Positions 54,471-64,000 of a stretch of DNA of 64,000 bases are shown here, one piece after another. The position numbers and the translations under genes are program-made. The stretch spans positions 496,001 through 560,000 of the forward strand of contig CAWBTA010000006.1 of the NCBI GenBank assembly GCA_963791625.1, in the 5' to 3' direction. The notes beneath the pieces were generated by a model. It did not search any database and was not told the origin of the DNA. It saw only the letters and a program-made list of their open reading frames with translations. How positions within the stretch are numbered: the stretch's first letter is position 1; each line of letters opens with the position of its first letter. Origin of the DNA: JANMCE01 sp963791625 (GTDB taxonomy: Bacteria > Actinomycetota > Acidimicrobiia > Acidimicrobiales > Ilumatobacteraceae).

Positions 54471-56012
54471 ATGTTCTCGATGAATCTCTCGGCCGCTCCG
54501 ACCTTAGATCCCCGCATGCGTCGCAAAGACGTCGTGTTCCTGACGTTGCTGCCCTGCCTCGGCAGCGTCTTCATTGGTGTTCTCGCCACAAAGAACATCG
54601 TTCTCGCCGGTGCTGCCGCCATCGTCGGGGCCATTGTTGCGCTCGTCGTGCTTGGACGCGCCAAAGGGAGCCAACGATCGAACTCGACCAACCTCGACAA
54701 CGCCCTGATGGTTCTGCCCGACCGCACCTCGTTCCTTTCGCGCGTGAAGGAAACGATCGCGGCCAGTGATGGCACCATGATGGCGGCCCTTTTCGTCCTC
54801 GACCTCCACCGCCTCGCGCTTGATGACGACGAGCTCCTCCATCAAGCCGGTGACATGATGCTGGCCGCCGTTGGACCGCGTCTCAAAGGTGCGTTGCGTG
54901 ACAACGATCTCGTCGGTCGTCTCGGCTACGACGAGTTTGCAGTTCTCCTCATGGGAGTTCGTGGCGAAGCCGATCTCCTCGCGGTTGCCGAGCGCTTGGT
55001 GCTGGTGTTGAACGAGCCATTCTTCATCCGCGAACAGTCGATGCTCATCGAAGCTCGCATCGGAGCGGCCATCATCGAAAACGTCACCGACGATGTTGCC
55101 GACGTGCTGTCCCGAGCCGACGTTGCCCTTACCGTGGCCAAGAGTGAACAGGCCGATGTCATCATGTACCGGCCCGAACTCGAAGACCGAAAGCCCGAAG
55201 AGAACCATCTGGTCGTACAGTTGCGCCACGGGATCGACGCTGGCGAACTCGTACTTCACTACCAGCCGAAGTTCACGCTGGCTACCGGCTATCCCGTCGG
55301 AGTCGAGTGCCTCGTGCGCTGGAACCACCCCTCTGGTGAGCTGATGCCGCCGATGGCGTTCATCCCCCTCGCCGAGCAGAGTGCCGTGATTCACTCTCTC
55401 ACCCGCGCCGTCCTGATCGATGCGCTGCGTCAGTGCCGTGCCTGGCTGGACCGCGGATGGCGGCTTCCCGTGGCCATCAACGTGTCGGCCAGCTGCTTCC
55501 TTGACCGCAGCTTCGGCGAGGACGTCTTCGCGGCTCTGAAGGAAAGCAACGTGTCTCCCGATCTGCTCACGTTGGAAGTCACCGAAAGCACCTTCGAGTC
55601 CGACCCTGGCCGTGTCTACGGTCAGCTCCAGTTCCTGCGTGAGCGGGGTGTCACGGTGGCGCTCGGCGAATACGGTGTCGGGTACTCGACCCTTGCCAAA
55701 CTGAAGTCACTGCCGATCGATGAACTCAAGATCGACCGCAGCCTCGTTGCCAACCTCTCGAACGGACCCCACGACAAGGCGCTCGTGCGGGCCATCTTGG
55801 ACCTCGGCCTGGGCCTCGGGCTCACCGTGGTCGCCGAAGGTGCCGAAGATGCCGAGACGTGCGAAATGCTGATGGAGATCGGCTGCGAAATCGCCCAGGG
55901 CTTCCAGTGGATGCGGCCCATGCCTGCCAGCGAGCTCGACGTTTTTCTCCACTCGGTGATGAAGGTCGCGACGGCCACCACACCCACCGTGCTCCAAGCC
56001 ATCATGAAGTAG
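54471..56012 (+). CDS. Membrane GGDEF-EAL protein with degenerate catalytic motifs
   Basis: The 513-residue product has two membrane helices (about 20-40 and 43-63), a GGDEF domain (80-230) and an EAL domain (245-495). The active site reads GYDEF (152-156) for GGDEF, while the inhibitory RxxD site is kept (143-146). In EAL, ECL (279-281) replaces EAL and GEYGVGYSTL (399-408) replaces DDFGTGYSSL, losing the first metal-binding Asp, while N337, E369 and K420 remain. I predict weak or no phosphodiesterase activity and a role as a c-di-GMP sensor. It is followed by korA 69 bases later with no obvious functional link. Confidence 0.87.
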   Translation: MFSMNLSAAPTLDPRMRRKDVVFLTLLPCLGSVFIGVLATKNIVLAGAAAIVGAIVALVVLGRAKGSQRSNSTNLDNALMVLPDRTSFLSRVKETIAASDGTMMAALFVLDLHRLALDDDELLHQAGDMMLAAVGPRLKGALRDNDLVGRLGYDEFAVLLMGVRGEADLLAVAERLVLVLNEPFFIREQSMLIEARIGAAIIENVTDDVADVLSRADVALTVAKSEQADVIMYRPELEDRKPEENHLVVQLRHGIDAGELVLHYQPKFTLATGYPVGVECLVRWNHPSGELMPPMAFIPLAEQSAVIHSLTRAVLIDALRQCRAWLDRGWRLPVAINVSASCFLDRSFGEDVFAALKESNVSPDLLTLEVTESTFESDPGRVYGQLQFLRERGVTVALGEYGVGYSTLAKLKSLPIDELKIDRSLVANLSNGPHDKALVRAILDLGLGLGLTVVAEGAEDAETCEMLMEIGCEIAQGFQWMRPMPASELDVFLHSVMKVATATTPTVLQAIMK

Positions 56013-56043
56013 GACGCCCACCCACCTGTTTCGGGTTCGGTTG

Positions 56044-56080
56044 GTATAACTTTCCCTTACAGCATGAAGGGGGCAGTTTG
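56044..56080 (+). promoter_or_regulatory. Candidate -10 box and leader of korAB
   Basis: TATAAC (56044-56049 or nearby) lies 32 bases before the korA ATG, and AAGGGGG about seven bases before it. No clear -35 is visible, so the promoter call is weak. Confidence 0.35.
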
Positions 56081-58014
56081 ATGACCGACACCGTCGATCG
56101 GGCAGGGCCTACACCAGAGAATGTCCACCGAGTTGTGGTGCGTTTCGCCGGGGACTCCGGTGATGGCATGCAGCTGACCGGTGACCGGTTCACATCGGTC
56201 AGTGCCGCGTTTGGTAACGATCTTTCCACGCTTCCTGATTTCCCAGCTGAGATACGAGCCCCTGCCGGAACACTGGCGGGGGTTTCGTCGTTTCAGGTGC
56301 AAATCTCCGATCACGACATCACTACCCCCGGCGACGAACCGAGCGTGCTGGTGGCCATGAACCCGGCTGCGCTGCGCGCCGATGTGAAGCGGCTCGAACC
56401 GGGCGGCACGCTCATCGTCAACATCGATACCTTCGACGAGCGCAACCTCGAGAAGGCCGGATACGCGAGCAATCCGTTGGAGGACGGCAGCCTCGCCTCC
56501 TTCCGCGTGATCGAAGTGCCCATGACCGATCTCACCAAGAAGGCCACGCTGCCGCTCGGCGTAAAGCAGCGTGATGCCGATCGCAGCAAGAACTTCTTCG
56601 CGCTCGGCCTGATCTCGTGGCTATTCACCCGACCGACCCAGAGCACGCTCACATGGATCGACGAGCGCTTCGCCAAGAACGACCTGGTGCGCCAATCGAA
56701 CCGTGCCGCCTTCCTGGCCGGGCACGCGTTTGCCGAAACGACCGAGTTGCTCGATCATGCCTATCAGGTGCAACCGGCCAAGTTGCCGCCGGGGGAGTAC
56801 ACGAACATCAACGGCAACGTGGCACTGGCATGGGGACTGGTGGCTGCCAGCCAACTCGCGCACCTTCCGATGACGCTTGGCAGCTACCCGATCACGCCGG
56901 CATCGGACATCCTGCACGAGTTGTCGAAGCACAAGAACTTCGGCATCCGGACCTTCCAGGCTGAAGACGAAATCGCAGCCATCGGCTCAGCGCTCGGTGC
57001 AGCGTTCGCCGGGCACATCGGCGTGTCCAGCACCAGCGGCCCGGGTCTGGCGCTCAAGAGCGAAACCCTCAGCCTTGGCATCAGTCTTGAACTGCCGCTG
57101 CTCATCATCGACATCCAACGCGGCGGTCCCTCCACCGGCCTGCCCACCAAAACCGAGGCCGCCGACCTCAACATGGCCCTCTATGGTCGCCACGCCGAGG
57201 CCCCGTTACCGATCGTTGCGGCCTACAGCCCGGTGCACTGCTTCGACGCGGCGATTGAGGCCGTCCGCATCGCTCTCAAGTACCGAACTCCGGTGATCCT
57301 TTTGTCGGACGGCTATTTGGCCAACGGATCCGAGCCATGGCGGCTTCCCGACATTGCCTCCCTCCCAGACATCTCCGTGCCGTTCGCCTCCGAGATGAAT
57401 CATGTGGCCGACGACGGAACACCCGAGTTTTGGCCCTACCTCCGTGATCCCGAAACGCTGGCCCGGCCCTGGGCCATCCCGGGCACTCCCGGCCTGATGC
57501 ACCGGGTGGGCGGCATCGAGAAGGAAGACGGCTCCGGCAATATCTCCTACACCGCGGAGAACCACGAAAAGATGGTGCACCTTCGAGCCGCCAAGATCGC
57601 CGGCATCGCCAATGACATACCGCTCATCGAGGTGCAGGGTGACGCCGATGCCGATCTTTTGATCGTCGGTTGGGGGTCGACCTGGGGCGCCATTGGTGAT
57701 GCTGTCCAGCGAGTGCGAGCCACCGGCACCAAAGTGGCGTGGGCGCATCTTGTGCATCTGAATCCGATGCCAACGAACCTCGGTGAGGTGCTTGCCAACC
57801 GCAAGCGCATCCTGGTACCCGAGATGAACATGGGCCAGCTGTGCCGTGAGTTGCGGGCGCGCTTTTTGGTGGACGCCGAATCGATCTCCAAGGTGCAGGG
57901 CGTCCCTTTCACTTCCGCAGAACTCGAAGCCGCCATTACACAAAGGGCCGAACAGGAGAGCCTCGTGAGCGATAAAGCGAGCGGTAGCGAGCAAGCGAAC
58001 GAAGAGGAGCAAAA

Positions 58015-58018
<4 letters not shown>
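56081..58018 (+). CDS. korA: 2-oxoglutarate:ferredoxin oxidoreductase, alpha subunit
   Basis: The ATG at 56081 is preceded by AAGGGGG; the open frame to 55859 overlaps the GGDEF-EAL gene and is not used. The 645-residue product combines the gamma domain (RFAGDSGDGMQLTGD at the start) and the alpha pyrimidine-binding domain (GSYPITPASDILHEL, QAEDEIAAIGSALGAAFAG, STSGPGLALKSE). With KorB it converts 2-oxoglutarate and CoA to succinyl-CoA while reducing ferredoxin, as in mycobacterial KorAB. The last 20 residues are charged and low in complexity. Its stop overlaps korB. Confidence 0.93.
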
Positions 58019-59031
<1,013 letters not shown>

Positions 59032-59103
59032 CCGCAACGTCAAGGTTGCCTCATCGCACGCTTTCGAGCTCCCCGTGCGTTTCTTGGTCTGGTTGGCTTG
59101 GCC

Positions 59104-59993
59104 TTAGCCCTTGTTGGCGCCCAGGGTGAGACCACCAATGAACTGCTTTTGCAGGATGAGGTAAACGATAAGCGTTGGCAACGCAATGAGCATGGAGCCC
59201 GCTGCGACCAAGTTGTCGTCGGTGAGGAACTGACCGCTCAGGTTCTTGATCGACGACGTGATCGGTCGATCATTGCCCTTGCTGACCAGCACGACGGCCC
59301 AGAAGAAGTCGTTGTAGATCCACGTGAACTCGAGCGTGGCCAAAGCAGCCAACGGCGGACGACAAATCGGCAGAATGATGCGGTAGAACTGCTTCCACAC
59401 GCTGGCTCCATCTACGGAAGCCGCCTCACCCAACTCCTTGGGAATGGTCTTCATGTAGTTGGACATAACGAACGTGCAGAAGCCCACCTGGAAAGCAATG
59501 TGGATGATGATGACACCAAAGATGGTGTTGTTCATATGCCCCGAGCTGGGTGCCAGAAATGCTGGCAATGGAAGACGGCGGTACATTTGAAACAGAGGCT
59601 GGATGATGACCTGCTGCGGCATGAGGTTGCCCGATGTGAAAAGCACGAGCAGCGCAATGTTGAACTTGAAGCTGTAACGACTCACAGCGAAGGCCACGAA
59701 GCTGGCCAACATCAGCGTGAAGATGAGCGCGGGGATGACGATCAGCATGGTGACCCAGAAGTGACGGGCCATCTCACCCTGCTTGAACGCACCGGTGAAG
59801 TTCGACAGGATGAGCTTCTTCGGAAAGGTGAAGATGCCATTCTTGGATGTTTCGCCGTAGGGCCGGAATGCGGTGTAGACGGCTCCCAGGATGGGGATCA
59901 TCCACACGATCGCAGTCGCGATCAGGAAGACGTGAAGCGCGATACGGGCCGGACGGACGCCACCGTTTTTGAACCTCCCAGAACCATGCTCAT
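59104..59993 (-). pseudogene. Sugar ABC transporter permease, MalG type, frameshift at a T5/A5 run
   Basis: The body is a normal MalG-like permease with six membrane segments and the EAA loop KELGEAASVDGASVWKQFYRIILP. Its proper start should be the ATG at 59993, which overlaps the upstream permease stop and gives MSMVLGGSK, but that frame ends after 23 codons. The permease frame takes over after the run of five A (plus-strand 59966-59970). One extra A would give a 296-residue protein with a normal start. So a homopolymer miscount is likely; otherwise no good start exists for the intact frame. Confidence 0.82.
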
Positions 59994-60985
59994 TTGCGTT
60001 CCTCCTCGAAGGTGTTCTTGACGTACCAGACAATGAATCCGAGACAGAGCAGCAGCAGGATGACGGCGTAGGCCGAACCACGCCCGACGTTGCCACCACC
60101 TTCGCCCATGATGTTCTGCGTGACCAGGAGCGAGGTGAGTTCCATACCCAGCGGGCTCCTCAGCGCGACGACGATGTCGAAGGTTCGCAACCCTTCGATG
60201 ATGGTGATGACGATGATGATGATGTTGATGGGCTTCATGGTCGGGAAGATCACCCGTTTGAAGGCCTGCCATTCGTTACAGCCATCGATGGCTGCCGCTT
60301 CTCGGAGGGACGGATCGACGCTCTTCAGTCCGGCGAGATACAGGACCATGATGTACCCGGCGTGTCTCCATGCAATGGCGGGCAGCAGGGCGAGGAAGTT
60401 CCTGGAAGGCCCGAGCGCATTGTCGAGAAACGGGATTTTGAAGGTGAACAGCTTGGTGGACTTGCCCAACCAGTCAATCTGGTTTCCTTCGGCGGTGCGG
60501 CCGAAAACCGTGTTTACCAGTCCCTGCTTGGGGGAGTAGATAACGCTCTTCCAGATGATGCCGACAACCGCAAGCGACAGCACGACGGGGAAGTAGAAGA
60601 TGCTTTGATAGATGGCCGTGCCACGAATGCTCTTGTCGAGCAAATACGCCAGGAACATGCCGAAGAGGGTGGGACCGACAAACAAGAACACCAAAAGCAG
60701 AACGTTGTTAAAGAACGCGGCGGAGAGCTTGTCCTCGAAGATCGTGAAGACTTCCCAGTAGTTCCGGAAGCCGACAAACTTGATCTTGTTGAAGTTCGCG
60801 ATGCCATCCCACTTCGTGAACGACAGGATCACCGTCGAGATCGCCGGGATCCACACGAACACGATATGTAAGACCGATGGCACCCCCGCCATCCATGTCA
60901 GCGTGCTCTTGTCGCGTCCGCTGAGTGAAGACAGGCGCCGACGACGCCTCTTTCGAGTTGTCGTCGACGCCATGTTGGTTGCCAA
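59990..60985 (-). CDS. Sugar ABC transporter permease, MalF type
   Basis: The 331-residue product has a basic N-terminus, six membrane segments and the EAA loop EAAAIDGCNEWQAFKRVIFP. It forms the pore with the MalG-type subunit encoded next. TTG at 60985 has GGGGA about seven bases upstream; an ATG at 60973 is further from it. It follows the solute-binding protein gene by 88 bases. Confidence 0.88.
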   Translation of the reverse strand: MATNMASTTTRKRRRRRLSSLSGRDKSTLTWMAGVPSVLHIVFVWIPAISTVILSFTKWDGIANFNKIKFVGFRNYWEVFTIFEDKLSAAFFNNVLLLVFLFVGPTLFGMFLAYLLDKSIRGTAIYQSIFYFPVVLSLAVVGIIWKSVIYSPKQGLVNTVFGRTAEGNQIDWLGKSTKLFTFKIPFLDNALGPSRNFLALLPAIAWRHAGYIMVLYLAGLKSVDPSLREAAAIDGCNEWQAFKRVIFPTMKPINIIIIVITIIEGLRTFDIVVALRSPLGMELTSLLVTQNIMGEGGGNVGRGSAYAVILLLLCLGFIVWYVKNTFEEERK

Positions 60986-61073
60986 CAGTTGTCCCCTACT
61001 TCCTTGAAGGATTGTGTACCTACATGAAGCTCGCTACTGATTGTTGCAGGTGAGTTGTTGTTAAACCTGGCGA

Positions 61074-62480
61074 TTACGCCTTGAAGATCGCAACCTTCTT
61101 CTCTTCGAGCGACTTCAGCGCGCCGTCGATGCTCTTCGGGTCCTCGAGGAATCCGGCGAGAACGGGCTTGACCTGGTCGACGAAGGTCGGATCGGTGTCA
61201 CGGTCGAGGAACTGCGAAATCTGCTTGGCCTTGCCGACGAACTCGGCCGACTTCTTCTGAATTGCCGAGTAGTTGGCAGTGCTGGCCTTGCTGTTGGCAG
61301 CAACGGCTGACGGGTCGACCTTGAGGTAGGCCTCTTCTGCCGCGGCGGTGCCGATGTAGGCGAGGAATTCCTTGGCAGCTTCGGGGTTCTTTGGCTTTGC
61401 GGCCATCATGAAACCGTCGATCGGGGCCTCTACGGCATCCTGACCGTACTTGGCATCGATGGACGGGAAAGCAAAGAAGTCGATGTCGTCGATATCGGCC
61501 TGCACCTTGTACTGGCCGGTGAGGAAGGTACCAATGAGGTACATGCCAACTTCCTTGGCACCAAGGGCAGCTGCGGCTTCCTCCCACTTGCGACCGTTGG
61601 CTCCGGCCTGCTGGAAGGGGATCAGCTTCTCCCAGGTCTTGAACACGTTGACAACGCGCTCGTCGGTCCACTTTTCCTTGCCGGCCATGAGGGAGACGTG
61701 GAAGTCGTAACCGTTGGTGCGCATGTTCAACTGGTCGAACATGCCCATCTGCGGCCAGCCACCATCGTTGGCGGCGGCGAGCGGGGTGATCTTGTCGGTC
61801 TTCATCTTGTCGAGCAGTGCCATCCACTCGTCCCATGTGACCGGAACCTTGTAGCCCTTTTCGGCGAAGACGCTCTTCTTGTAGTGCACGCCCCAGGGGT
61901 AGTAGTAGAGCGGCATGAAGTACTGCTTGCCGTCGGCGGCGGTGGACGCCTTCTTGAACGCGTCGCTCAGCCCGTCGGCCTTGGCCCACACGTCGCTGAT
62001 GTCACCGATAAGGCCTTTGGCCGCAACGGTCTGCATGCGGTAACCGGCGAACCATGAAATGACATCGTCGGGCTGCTGCAGGTACTGGACGATGTTGTCC
62101 TGGAAGGTGTTGTGGTCGGTGGTGTTGACCTTTACCTTGACGTCTTTGTTGCCGAAGCCGTCGACCATGGCCTGCAAAGCGGCCTTGGGCTTGTCGTTGG
62201 AGTAGTTGGAGCCGAAGGTGAGGTCGCCCTTGGCCTTGCCGCCCGTTGCCGCAGCGGCAGTCGTGGCGGCGGGTGCCGCAGTGGTGGCCGCAGCCGCAGC
62301 GGTGGTTGCGGCTGCCGCAGCAGTGGTTGCGGCACCGGCGGCTGTGGTTGCCGGCGTGGTGGACTTGGTGCTGGAGCCACAGGCGGCGAGGACGGCGCCT
62401 ACGCCCGCAAGGCCGGCACCGGCAAGAAGCCGACGACGGGTGAGATCCGAAGAACCTTCGGACGGTGAATGACTGGACAT
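61074..62480 (-). CDS. Sugar ABC transporter solute-binding protein, Tat lipoprotein
   Basis: The 468-residue product begins with a twin-arginine motif (LTRRRLLAGAG) and a lipobox LAAC, then a long Ala/Thr linker (about residues 40-75) and a family-1 sugar-binding fold (SBP_bac_1). It is probably exported folded and anchored outside. GGGGG precedes the ATG. Its position with MalF, MalG and UgpC-type subunits makes it the receptor of a complete sugar or polyol importer. Sugar identity is not readable. Confidence 0.9.
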   Translation of the reverse strand: MSSHSPSEGSSDLTRRRLLAGAGLAGVGAVLAACGSSTKSTTPATTAAGAATTAAAAATTAAAAATTAAPAATTAAAATGGKAKGDLTFGSNYSNDKPKAALQAMVDGFGNKDVKVKVNTTDHNTFQDNIVQYLQQPDDVISWFAGYRMQTVAAKGLIGDISDVWAKADGLSDAFKKASTAADGKQYFMPLYYYPWGVHYKKSVFAEKGYKVPVTWDEWMALLDKMKTDKITPLAAANDGGWPQMGMFDQLNMRTNGYDFHVSLMAGKEKWTDERVVNVFKTWEKLIPFQQAGANGRKWEEAAAALGAKEVGMYLIGTFLTGQYKVQADIDDIDFFAFPSIDAKYGQDAVEAPIDGFMMAAKPKNPEAAKEFLAYIGTAAAEEAYLKVDPSAVAANSKASTANYSAIQKKSAEFVGKAKQISQFLDRDTDPTFVDQVKPVLAGFLEDPKSIDGALKSLEEKKVAIFKA

Positions 62481-62499
62481 GTAACCCCCTGGAAACAGT

Positions 62500-62619
62500 G
62501 ACCTTTAGGTCTGAATTGGGCACGAAACGAGATTCAGAAGCAAACGAAACTCGTCAGAAGCAAACGTTAGTCCACACGGTGATCGTGTGCTTGTCAAGGT
62601 GAAGCTGTGGCGCTTGACA
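62500..62619. promoter_or_regulatory. Repeats and palindromes upstream of the sugar-binding protein gene
   Basis: The 152-base gap between the ATPase and binding-protein genes is unusually structured. TCAGAAGCAAACG occurs twice as a direct repeat (62534-62546 and 62554-62566), 20 bp apart, two helical turns. GACCTTTAGGTC (62500-62511) is a palindrome near the ribosome site. CACACG-N5-CGTGTG (62573-62589) and TGTCAAG/CTTGACA (62592-62598 and 62613-62619) are inverted repeats, the last containing a TTGACA on the minus strand that could be a -35 box. No gene lies here. Confidence 0.55.
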
Positions 62620-62632
62620 CACCGTACTTCTC

Positions 62633-63814
62633 CTAGCGGAGCGGAAGCCCGGTCTGGGCGTCGAAGAGGTGAGCCTGGTGGGTTCGAACGGCAGCGGCCA
62701 TGTGATCACCCGTGTTGACCCGCACGATGCCTTCGAATCGGGCGATGACGGCCGTCGTGTTGTTGGCGCTGCTGGAAACGGCCTCATCGTCGGACGCAAT
62801 AGACGCTCCCTCAAACTGAGCGGGTGGGACGGGTAGCCGAAAGTGGATCTGGGTCTCGGCGCCCATTGACTCCGCCAGATCGCAGGTGATCTGCAAGTGC
62901 TGATTGGGGGGAATGGCGCTTCCGTCCGGGTTCTCAAAGTGTTCGGGCCGTATGCCGAAGATGATGTTCTTCCCGACGCCTTCGTCGATACGGGGATGCC
63001 GTTCGGCCACGCGTGGGTCGAGCGCCAGGGACTGATCACCGATCTGGGCGGTGTAAACGCCGTCTTTCTTTTCGAGGGCGGCAGTAAGGAAATTCATGGC
63101 GGGCGAGCCGATGAAGCCGGCCACAAAGAGGTTGTTGGGGCGTTCGTAGAGATCCTGAGGCGGCGCAACCTGCTGCAAGAGGCCTTTTCGCATGACGGCG
63201 ACCCGATCGCCCATGGTCATGGCCTCGACCTGATCGTGGGTGACATACACCATGGTGGTGGCGAGTTCGCGCTGTAAACGAATGATTTCGCCACGCATCT
63301 GCACGCGCAGCTTGGCGTCAAGGTTCGAAAGCGGCTCATCCATGAGGAACACCGATGGCTCGCGCACAATGGCTCGGCCCATGGCGACTCGCTGGCGTTG
63401 GCCACCGGAGAGGGCCTTCGGGGTGCGATCGAGATAGGCGGTGAGGCCAAGAATGGCGGCGGCTTTGTTGACCCGTTCGGCGATCTGGTCTTTGGGCACC
63501 TTGGCCATCTCGAGGGCAAAGCCCATGTTGCCCCGGACCGTCATGTGCGGGTACAGGGCGTAGTTCTGGAAGACCATGGCGACGTCACGTTCGCCTGGAG
63601 GTAGATCGTTGACGGTTCGCTCGCCGATGTTGAGCGTGCCCTCGGTTATCTCCTCGAGGCCAGCGATCATGCGCAGCGCGGTGGACTTGCCACAGCCGGA
63701 AGGGCCGACGAGCACCATGAACTCTCCGTCGGCGATTTCAAGGTCGAGGCTGGGAACAGCAACCGTGCCGTCTTGGTATTCCTTACGAATCTTGTCGAAC
63801 GTAACCTGAGCCAT
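62633..63814 (-). CDS. Sugar ABC transporter ATPase, UgpC/MsmK/MalK type
   Basis: From the ATG at 63814 the 393-residue product has Walker A GPSGCGKST, the Q-loop MVFQNYALYPHMTV, LSGGQRQRVAMGRAIVREPSVFLMDEPLSNLDAKL-type signature and Walker B, and VYVTHDQVEAM. The C-terminal TOBE/regulatory domain has an insertion of about 25 residues (SDDEAVSSSANN region) before the last strands. It energises the importer encoded downstream. It is transcribed from its own upstream region, since the repeat-rich gap separates it from the binding protein. Confidence 0.9.
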   Translation of the reverse strand: MAQVTFDKIRKEYQDGTVAVPSLDLEIADGEFMVLVGPSGCGKSTALRMIAGLEEITEGTLNIGERTVNDLPPGERDVAMVFQNYALYPHMTVRGNMGFALEMAKVPKDQIAERVNKAAAILGLTAYLDRTPKALSGGQRQRVAMGRAIVREPSVFLMDEPLSNLDAKLRVQMRGEIIRLQRELATTMVYVTHDQVEAMTMGDRVAVMRKGLLQQVAPPQDLYERPNNLFVAGFIGSPAMNFLTAALEKKDGVYTAQIGDQSLALDPRVAERHPRIDEGVGKNIIFGIRPEHFENPDGSAIPPNQHLQITCDLAESMGAETQIHFRLPVPPAQFEGASIASDDEAVSSSANNTTAVIARFEGIVRVNTGDHMAAAVRTHQAHLFDAQTGLPLR

Positions 63815-63858
63815 GCGACGCACAATAGCACCGGATATGTGGCGCTCGGCACACCTGG

Positions 63859-64000
63859 TCAGACCGAAGAGTGAGGACTCTTCGACCGAATGTCCGGAAC
63901 GCTTACCGTCGACCAATCATCGGCCACAACGTCGAGTGATGCGAGGTGCTGAGCGGACACCTCGGGCAACGTGTCGTTGATGAACAGCCCAAGGGCCGTC
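63859..64000 (-). CDS. Possible C-terminal end of an unidentified gene
   Basis: A minus-strand frame entering from beyond the window reads about 46 codons (TALGLFINDTLPEVSAQHLASLDVVADDWS...) to a stop at 63859. The composition looks coding, but I recognise no family. It would end 44 bases before the ATPase start. Confidence 0.35.
   Translation of the reverse strand, partial: TALGLFINDTLPEVSAQHLASLDVVADDWSTVSVPDIRSKSPHSSV

Noticed and set aside
59034..59049. GCAAC-N6-GTTGC as terminator of korAB
   Set aside because: Five base pairs without a T-run is too weak to list as a terminator.
62230..62360. GCC/GCA-rich repeats on the minus strand
   Set aside because: They encode the Ala/Thr linker of the Tat lipoprotein; no separate element is needed.

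Overview
The window looks like chromosome from a high-GC actinobacterium, most likely of the Acidimicrobiia (Ilumatobacter-like) type. Reasons: frequent GTG/TTG starts, tightly overlapping ATGA gene junctions, lipoproteins with long Ala/Thr/Pro linkers behind the lipobox, a RamB-like regulator facing isocitrate lyase, malate synthase G and a KorAB 2-oxoglutarate:ferredoxin oxidoreductase. I see no rRNA, tRNA, CRISPR array, insertion sequence or phage gene.

Layout. 0-13 kb is a nitrogen/amide scavenging block: a glutamine-synthetase-like ligase facing a GABA-type aminotransferase, then a minus-strand set of oligopeptide ABC transporter, amidase, amidohydrolase and a beta-lactamase-fold hydrolase. 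13-18.7 kb is the glyoxylate shunt (RamB-like regulator, aceA, glcB). 18.7-25.7 kb has a PLP decarboxylase, a membrane protein and a three-gene NAD-linked formate dehydrogenase. The catalytic gene has an in-frame UGA at the selenocysteine position followed by a good SECIS hairpin. The alpha subunit is split: its iron-sulfur N-terminal part is encoded last, after a NuoE-NuoF fusion. 25.7-30.1 kb has an L,D-transpeptidase, an MFS carrier and a second molybdopterin oxidoreductase.

30.3-46.1 kb is a catabolic island, probably for an aromatic or cyclic acid: a flavin hydroxylase fused to a VOC ring-cleavage-like domain, dienelactone hydrolase, a HAAT-type ABC transporter with fused permeases, an HsaA-like flavin monooxygenase, a reductase-SRPBCC fusion, an SDR, an IclR regulator, a bicupin, a fumarylacetoacetate-hydrolase-family enzyme and a two-subunit 3-oxoacid CoA-transferase. 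Similar 17-bp inverted repeats lie in its two divergent promoter regions. 46.3-59 kb holds a small nucleotidyltransferase module, HrpA helicase, an SDR, YqeY, YbaK, an MFS carrier, a degenerate GGDEF-EAL protein and korAB. 59-64 kb is a sugar ABC transporter with repeats in its control region.

Several genes (amidase, oppD, oppF, PLP decarboxylase, hrpA, one sugar permease) are broken by single-base indels while their motifs stay intact in neighbouring frames. For hrpA and the permease, undoing the indels restores a length divisible by three, so sequence error is a strong alternative to real decay. The UGA in the formate dehydrogenase is different: the frame is unchanged on both sides.
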